Program-made: the position numbers and the translations under genes
The notes under the pieces: generated by a model
Database searches by the model: none
What the model saw: the letters and a program-made list of their open reading frames with translations, nothing else
What the model was told of the DNA's origin: nothing
Assembly: GCF_964204865.1 (NCBI RefSeq)
Contig: NC_135260.1
Location: 20,258,001-20,322,000 of the forward strand
Origin: Styela clava
Lineage: Eukaryota; Chordata; Ascidiacea; Stolidobranchia; Styelidae
Length of the DNA stretch: 64,000 bases
Direction: 5' to 3'
Part shown: in pieces, positions 58,800 through 64,000 of the stretch
Layout: each line of letters opens with the position of its first letter
How positions within the stretch are numbered: position 1 is the stretch's first letter

Positions 58800-59180
58800 T
58801 TCAAGTACACTCTAATTATTTCAAACATGTAATTAGTCAAATATTGAGTGCATGGTTTGAATGATGAACCAACCATAATACACACTACATGCACAGGCTC
58901 ACAGGCTGTAACCAATCTTGCAATCAATTCGGAAAAAATAGTTTGTTCAACTGTTGTATTATATTAAATAATAGTTATATGTGTTTGTAGTAGTTTTATT
59001 TAATACACAGTGTTGTTATTCAAATTACATAGTACATTATTGTTAATCAAAGTTTTTTTTTGTTTGAATGTGCGTGATGAAATTCGAAAATGACAATCAG
59101 CGTGCGACTCCGAGAAATGTAATATTCCAATCGAAGATGAATTATATTGAGAAATGTTGTGATACCTGATACTTAGAATG
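58800..59180. repeat. Dispersed repeat R2, copy 2
   Basis: Second copy of the 12,600-12,900 repeat, opening with CACTCTAATTATTTCAAAC and containing ATGAAATTCGAAAATGACAATC and GAAATGTTGTGATACC. Confidence 0.6.
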
Positions 59181-59821
59181 GAAACTTCTTTGTACTAGTC
59201 ATGCTAAATTTTTACAAGAGGAATAATATTCTATATTACAGTACGTTATTCAAATCAGAGAGGAAAACTCTTCGATAGCACAAATAAAATAAAATTTAAT
59301 AGTAGATATGCGGGAAGCGAAAGATTTATAATTTTTTCATATATCATCCCATACTATACAGTTTACAGTTACACCATCATATACCATTCTACTTACTATG
59401 TGTCCGCGATCAAGGTAGTAGAAGTGAGAATAACCATATACATGCAACGTAAAACGAGGAAGTATTAGCGACTGAAGTCAGTGATTACCACCAACTGGTG
59501 GCTATCCTAACTACAATGCCAGCGCAAAAAAAGTAACTAGCTCAATATATAACCTCCACCAAAGTTCGTTTCCACCAAACGTTCTGCAAATATCCATTTA
59601 CGCAATAGTTTGTTCCCATTCCTACTTTCTTTTGCCAAACTTTTTCTCAACAAATTAGCTGTTCCATCAACTCCGAGCCACTTTCAAAGTAGACTTTATC
59701 AAAAATAATACGTTTGACTTCTACCTATCTTTAGATTTTCTGTTCATATTTTTATTTTGTCATGACTCCCACTGACTCTAATGAAATAAATACTGACCAT
59801 ATTTTGCTGAAACCTCATAGG

Positions 59822-59822
<1 letters not shown>

Positions 59823-59852
<30 letters not shown>
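59823..59852. repeat. (TA)n microsatellite
   Basis: About 15 uninterrupted TA units. Confidence 0.9.
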
Positions 59853-59854
<2 letters not shown>

Positions 59855-60001
59855 TTGTAAGCGAGATAACGGTCAGACAATAGACGCTACTTTGGGGTGA
59901 AGGGATTTCGATCACGTATCAATTGGAAATGGACTCACTCACAAGTTCACAACATCCAAAATATGACTTGAGATCAAACATTTGGTTCCTCTGCTCTACA
60001 A

Positions 60002-60344
60002 CAGTGGTTCCCAACCTTTCTACTCTGGCGGACCGGTAAAATTGAATTGCCGATTAAAATGCCGATTTTTAGGTTTCTGAATCTTGCGAGATTTGATGGA
60101 GCGTATTCGCGTTGAATTGGAGCCGAAAAAGCGAAAGAAAAGTGTGATTACTCGGCGCCAAGATGTCGCGAAAGACGTCGCAATATGACGACGGAAGAGA
60201 AATTGCGTAATAAACTAACGCAACCTCGTCTTCGGTAAAGCGACTCAGACGGCAAAAAACAACAAAACAACGAAATTTCTGCGGACTAGCAAAAAAACTT
60301 CGCGGACCGGCAACCGTCCGTGGACCGGCGGTTGGGAGCCACTG
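60002..60344. mobile_element. hAT MITE (343 bp)
   Basis: Starts CAGTGGTTCCCAACC and ends GGTTGGGAGCCACTG, with GCGGACCGG subterminal motifs. It has a perfect 8-bp target duplication CTCTACAA (59,994-60,001 and 60,345-60,352). It interrupts an R5 repeat whose uninterrupted form is at 14,505-14,520. Confidence 0.88.
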
Positions 60345-60459
60345 CTCTACAAAACGTCCGTAATCGCGTCGAAAAGTGGCATACCTATATATAAATCTAA
60401 GAATTTGCCACTTTACCCTGGCCTTTCATATGCATCATTGAAAACATTGGGTGGGGTTG

Positions 60460-60760
60460 GTAACGTGATATACATATACAACCAGAAATATACATATAGC
60501 CCTAACTAAATATACATACAGCCCCAATTAAATGTGCATATACAGCCAATGTCATATGCATATACAGCCAATTAATATACAAATACAACCATTTTGTTGA
60601 AGTACATACACAGTCAATATCATATTTATGTATAGTCACTCAATATACACACAATAAGACATGTAAAGCACATGCACATGCAGTCAAATTAATATATATA
60701 TACAGCGACTCAAGTAATGTACACAATCACACAAAATCATATGTATAGTCAACTTTCATG
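60460..60760. repeat. TATACATATACAGCC-type repeat array (inverse arm)
   Basis: Repeated motifs ATATACA(T/A)ATACAGCCA in inverse orientation to 58,310-58,795. Confidence 0.5.
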
Positions 60761-60999
60761 TATTTATGAAGGCATTTGGGCGATGCCATACAAACACCGC
60801 CAATCCATTTTATATAGACGCACTTACTATATATCATGTATCTATGCGTTGCATCTATAAGTCGCAAGCTTGGAAGTCATGTTTATATAATGAGTGCGTT
60901 AAAATGACCCTCAGAAACTACTTAAAGGCTTTCGATAGGAGTTTCCTACAATAATTGTAAAGTATAATTATGTAATAAATTATTGTGATAGCAGCATCA

Positions 61000-61120
61000 T
61001 TTGGTGACAACATTCTACATGTTATTCGTGCGTAACGATGTGTACAATATCAGCCGCTCGTGGTACACGAATATTTACAATGGGTTGCAATCTATGATTG
61101 ATAAGAAAATCTTATGACAC
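61000..61120. repeat. Dispersed repeat R4, partial copy
   Basis: Shares GTGCGTAACGATGTGTACAA and GGTTGCAATCTATGAT with the inverse of 55,510-55,600. Confidence 0.5.
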
Positions 61121-61309
61121 TCAAAAATATTTACATTGAAAATGTCTGTCTCTAGAAGAGTGTACCTACAAGATGAAAGCAATCATTTTATTTTTTTTTA
61201 ACAATTAGCGCAATGTTCTGGTACAGCAATGCATTGGAAGAGCGATCAAGATCTGCGGAGAGCAAGAAATACCGATTGAAGAGAGACGGATCAGAAGGAA
61301 GAAAATGAT

Positions 61310-61682
61310 GTGAATCAACACCCTATTTATTTACGAGTCTCAAGTTTAGCCCACGGTTGCCGTTTCTATCGCAAGCTGCGAATGAAGTTTTTCAAAACTA
61401 TAGTTAATAAAATCTAGCGATCATGTGAGAAAGCAGGCTGTCTGCGCTAGCAATACTGTCCATCAAAATTGATTTAGTTCAGACATTATCGTTTGACGAT
61501 ATAATTTCTGAATTTGCTTCAATAAAATATATACGTATATTGAATTTGGAACTTTCAATAGAATTAAACAAACACTGCTTTATTTCTTCTGTTGTGTGGA
61601 ATTTTAATCAGCTTGGACGGTGTTAAGGGTGCGGCATTTCGTGCAAAAATCAAAGGGCGGTATATTGCATTGCTACGCCACT
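61310..61682. mobile_element. 3' fragment of the 21,200-22,776 hAT family
   Basis: Matches 22,395-22,776 (GTGAATCAACACC...GGGTGCGGCATTTCG...CTACGCCACTG). The 5' part is absent. Confidence 0.65.
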
Positions 61683-62052
61683 GGTTCTGACTTGAACTGA
61701 TGCATGTTGAAGGGTCGAGAGGCAGCCGAGATGCGCTGTTCAGGAGGCGTCATTTGACTTGGCCGCACGCTCATGTGCAATTATAGCTAAATGCTCGTCA
61801 CAAAATTAGGTAGTGGAATTGTTGCACCGATTTTCAATAAAAATAGCTGAGATTTGGAAAGCACATCGCTTTACGACTTTATCGACAATAAGTGTTCGAA
61901 TGCGAATTTATTGACTTAGAAAGAAGCTGACAATAGAATTATGGATAATGCATAAAAGTCGAAATTGTTGAGTTTGTAGCTAGTTTGATTATGCCCGAAC
62001 AAATAATCCATTGACAAACGATTGTCAGTACGCAATTGATCATCTCCTAGGA

Positions 62053-63008
62053 CAGGGTTGGGCAACCCCTGCTCATTTATTCGGCACGCGAGCGAGGTCT
62101 CGGAAACGGGTTCATTCTCCTTCAGATAGAAAATTTCAAGACTCTGAATTATCTGATGAAACTAGGTGTTCATTTATTCATAGTCGTTCGTTAACAATCC
62201 GGTATTATCGTATGTGAACTCTTTTTGTCCTTTCGTGACATATGGCTACAAAGACGTAACAAATGAGTGAGCTCTCGAGAAATTTTATCGAGAAGGGCGC
62301 AGCATTCATTTGACTACACTTTACGTAATATAGTTCGTTTGTTCCACCCTTTTTCTTCATTTCCGCTTGATTTATTTAGTTACTTGCTAACTTATAAATT
62401 GATTTCGAAAGGAATATAAGCGATTAGGGAAGGGAATACAAGAGAGAAATGCAGAAAACGAACTATTGCGCGATTAGGATGCCATTCCTGAAAATTCTTA
62501 GTGTCTTTAAAAAACTTTGCAACTGCATTAATCTCCATGTTTTCATCCAGAATCAATCAATCATCATTTATCCGTCAGCACAAAATAAACGTATCATAAG
62601 AAAAAACATTTCAATCACACATATGCTTGTGATTCTATGATCTCAGTTGTGAAATTCATAAGTCTCGTAACAGGAGTAGCCCGAAAGATGAAGCCAGTAG
62701 CTTGTGTATTTTTTTGAAAGTTGCAAAATCTAAACTCTACACAAAATCTCTATCAACTGTAATAATGCAGCAGCAGAAGTATCGCTGATATAGAATAAGA
62801 AAAGTAATCAAATCTATTTGTCGGACTGACAGACTGATATTTTCCTGAATAGTGAATCTGTCTGTACACGTTTAAAAGGTTTATTCTTGTGTATTTTTGT
62901 TTTTAAAGTAGGAAAGCATTGTTTTTAATTTTGATCGGCACGCAGAAGAATTTTGTCTTTAAATTCATTCGATTTTGGCACGCGAGCCGAAAAAGGTTGC
63001 CCACCCCT
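62053..63008. mobile_element. hAT-like non-autonomous element (about 956 bp)
   Basis: Starts CAGGGTTGGGCAACCCC followed by GGCACGCGAGCG, and ends CGGCACGCG-type sequence (GGCACGCGAGCCG) plus GGTTGCCCACCCC, an inverted pair typical of hAT. The right end abuts a truncated Mutator-like MITE, so the target duplication cannot be read. Frames inside have no domain. Confidence 0.65.
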
Positions 63009-63144
63009 TATATGCGGGTGCTTAAATCCATGGGTTAGGGTTAGTATGGGTTCAAATATTAGTAGGTGCAAATTTCCATAGGTGCAATTGTCGTGGGTTC
63101 AAATTACGGGTTTAAATGTACGTGGGTTAAAATGTGATGGAACC
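63009..63144. mobile_element. Mutator-like MITE, copy 3 (inverted, truncated)
   Basis: Inverse of the 57,376 element from its internal TATATGCGGG to the terminal GATGGAACC. One end is missing where the hAT element ends. Confidence 0.65.
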
Positions 63145-64000
63145 ATCCTAAGCAATAGTCTTGCAATAGGGTGCAGCTACCAGAACGATTAGCTATTTTC
63201 AATTAACAGCAAATCAGGAAGTTACCGCATATAATATGTTGTATTTATATATATTAGCTATATAAGAGAGCATATTAGGTAGTTTTATGGTGACATGACA
63301 ATCCTACATCATTCATGAGAGAGAAGGACAAACCGTCTGTCTGCCTCGTGCTTTCAGACGGAAAAAAGAGGGGAAGAACGTATCGATATCCTAACGGATT
63401 CTCTGAATAAATAAAAATCAGTAGAAAAATGCATATCGAGTTGGCAGAAGTATAACTGTCGTAGTGATTGTCACTGCTCAAAAGCCGTAGCTCAATTAGG
63501 TTTGTTTAGGTCACCGGGGGGTTATTTAAAATAGTTCTTGTAATATTAACTGGCGAAATAAATTGAGTTTTTGATCAAGTTGTGGTGGATAAAGGTCTCG
63601 TCCTTTTTTATTGCATATGACAACTCATTGGTACATTAACGAATGAAATAATTAATTTCACGATTACGAGCTGTTTAGTTGCTGTTCAATTTGACGTTAT
63701 TCGTGCTATGTGCCGTTATTATTGATTTTAATGACATCGATTTAAAATTTTGTTTGTGTAAAAAAATTTTATATATATTATCCCTAACGTAAATTATTAG
63801 AGCAAAAATTAGTCATAAGGAATGGAATCAGCAAATTCATATTTACTTCCTGTTGACTTTGTAATATTTGGAGGTGAGCTTGCATTATTTTTATTTGCAA
63901 TTGAAAGTAGGAATTTTGCGAATGGAAATTACCAAAGTATCAAAATATGCTACTGTATATTATTTAAACGATGGACGAGCATTGAAAGCCAACTTCTCAT
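63145..64000. other. Right edge, no recognised features
   Basis: AT-rich sequence. The frame at 63,275-63,481 (minus) has no domain or splice context. Confidence 0.4.

Larger units (their letters stand above)
59450..60440. repeat. Dispersed repeat R5, copy 2 (split by a hAT element)
   Basis: Matches 14,200-14,600 in blocks on both sides of the 60,002-60,344 insertion. An extra R3-like piece (GAGATAACGGTCAGA near 59,862) and a TA microsatellite at 59,823-59,852 lie inside. Confidence 0.5.

Overview
The window is animal nuclear DNA: AT-rich, with spliced genes, short introns and a heavy load of eukaryotic transposons (BEL/Pao and Ty3-type retrotransposons, a LINE, hAT, Tc1/mariner-like and Mutator-like elements). 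I see no bacterial operons, CRISPR arrays or rRNA. The only gene I can name is a complete TM6SF-family (transmembrane 6 superfamily) gene, which points to a metazoan. Its compact four-exon form, with a very long first exon, would suit an invertebrate chordate such as a tunicate, but the sequence alone does not prove this.

Layout. Bases 1-3,340 hold the TM6SF gene on the + strand (369 aa). About 3,345-45,560 is a segmental array of four related units (A 3.35-12.6 kb, B 14.6-20.5 kb with an outlying end near 22.9 kb, C 27.1-34.56 kb, D 40.98-45.56 kb). Each unit carries, on the - strand, one copy of a three-exon gene for a small secreted protein with 12 cysteines. Copies A, B and C are open (224, 217 and 191 aa) and D is a pseudogene. 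Each gene is preceded by the same ~100-bp hAT-type MITE about 210 bp upstream of the ATG, by a conserved block about 470 bp upstream, and by several diverged ~1-1.5 kb sub-repeats. Later transposons interrupt the units, and the paralogous empty sites show exact insertion points.

Between units B and C lie two hAT elements and a decayed LINE. Between C and D (34.56-40.9 kb) is a compound wreck: a ZMYM/DUF4371-type hAT transposase abutting a Ty3/gypsy integrase, followed by the remains of a second gypsy element and a third gag relic, all on the - strand. The right third (45.6-64 kb) is gene-poor. It holds a nearly intact BEL/Pao retrotransposon (48,283-55,490; ~606-bp LTRs, 5-bp target duplication, but two stops and two frameshifts), an E-box-rich 9-bp minisatellite, tandem repeats, a Mutator-like MITE with a 9-bp duplication, and further hAT elements.

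The most interesting unit is the tandem family of cysteine-rich secreted proteins. I do not recognise the family. Its cysteine framework is kept while a linker shrinks by in-frame deletions, and the three open copies share promoter-proximal structure that has decayed more in the pseudogene.
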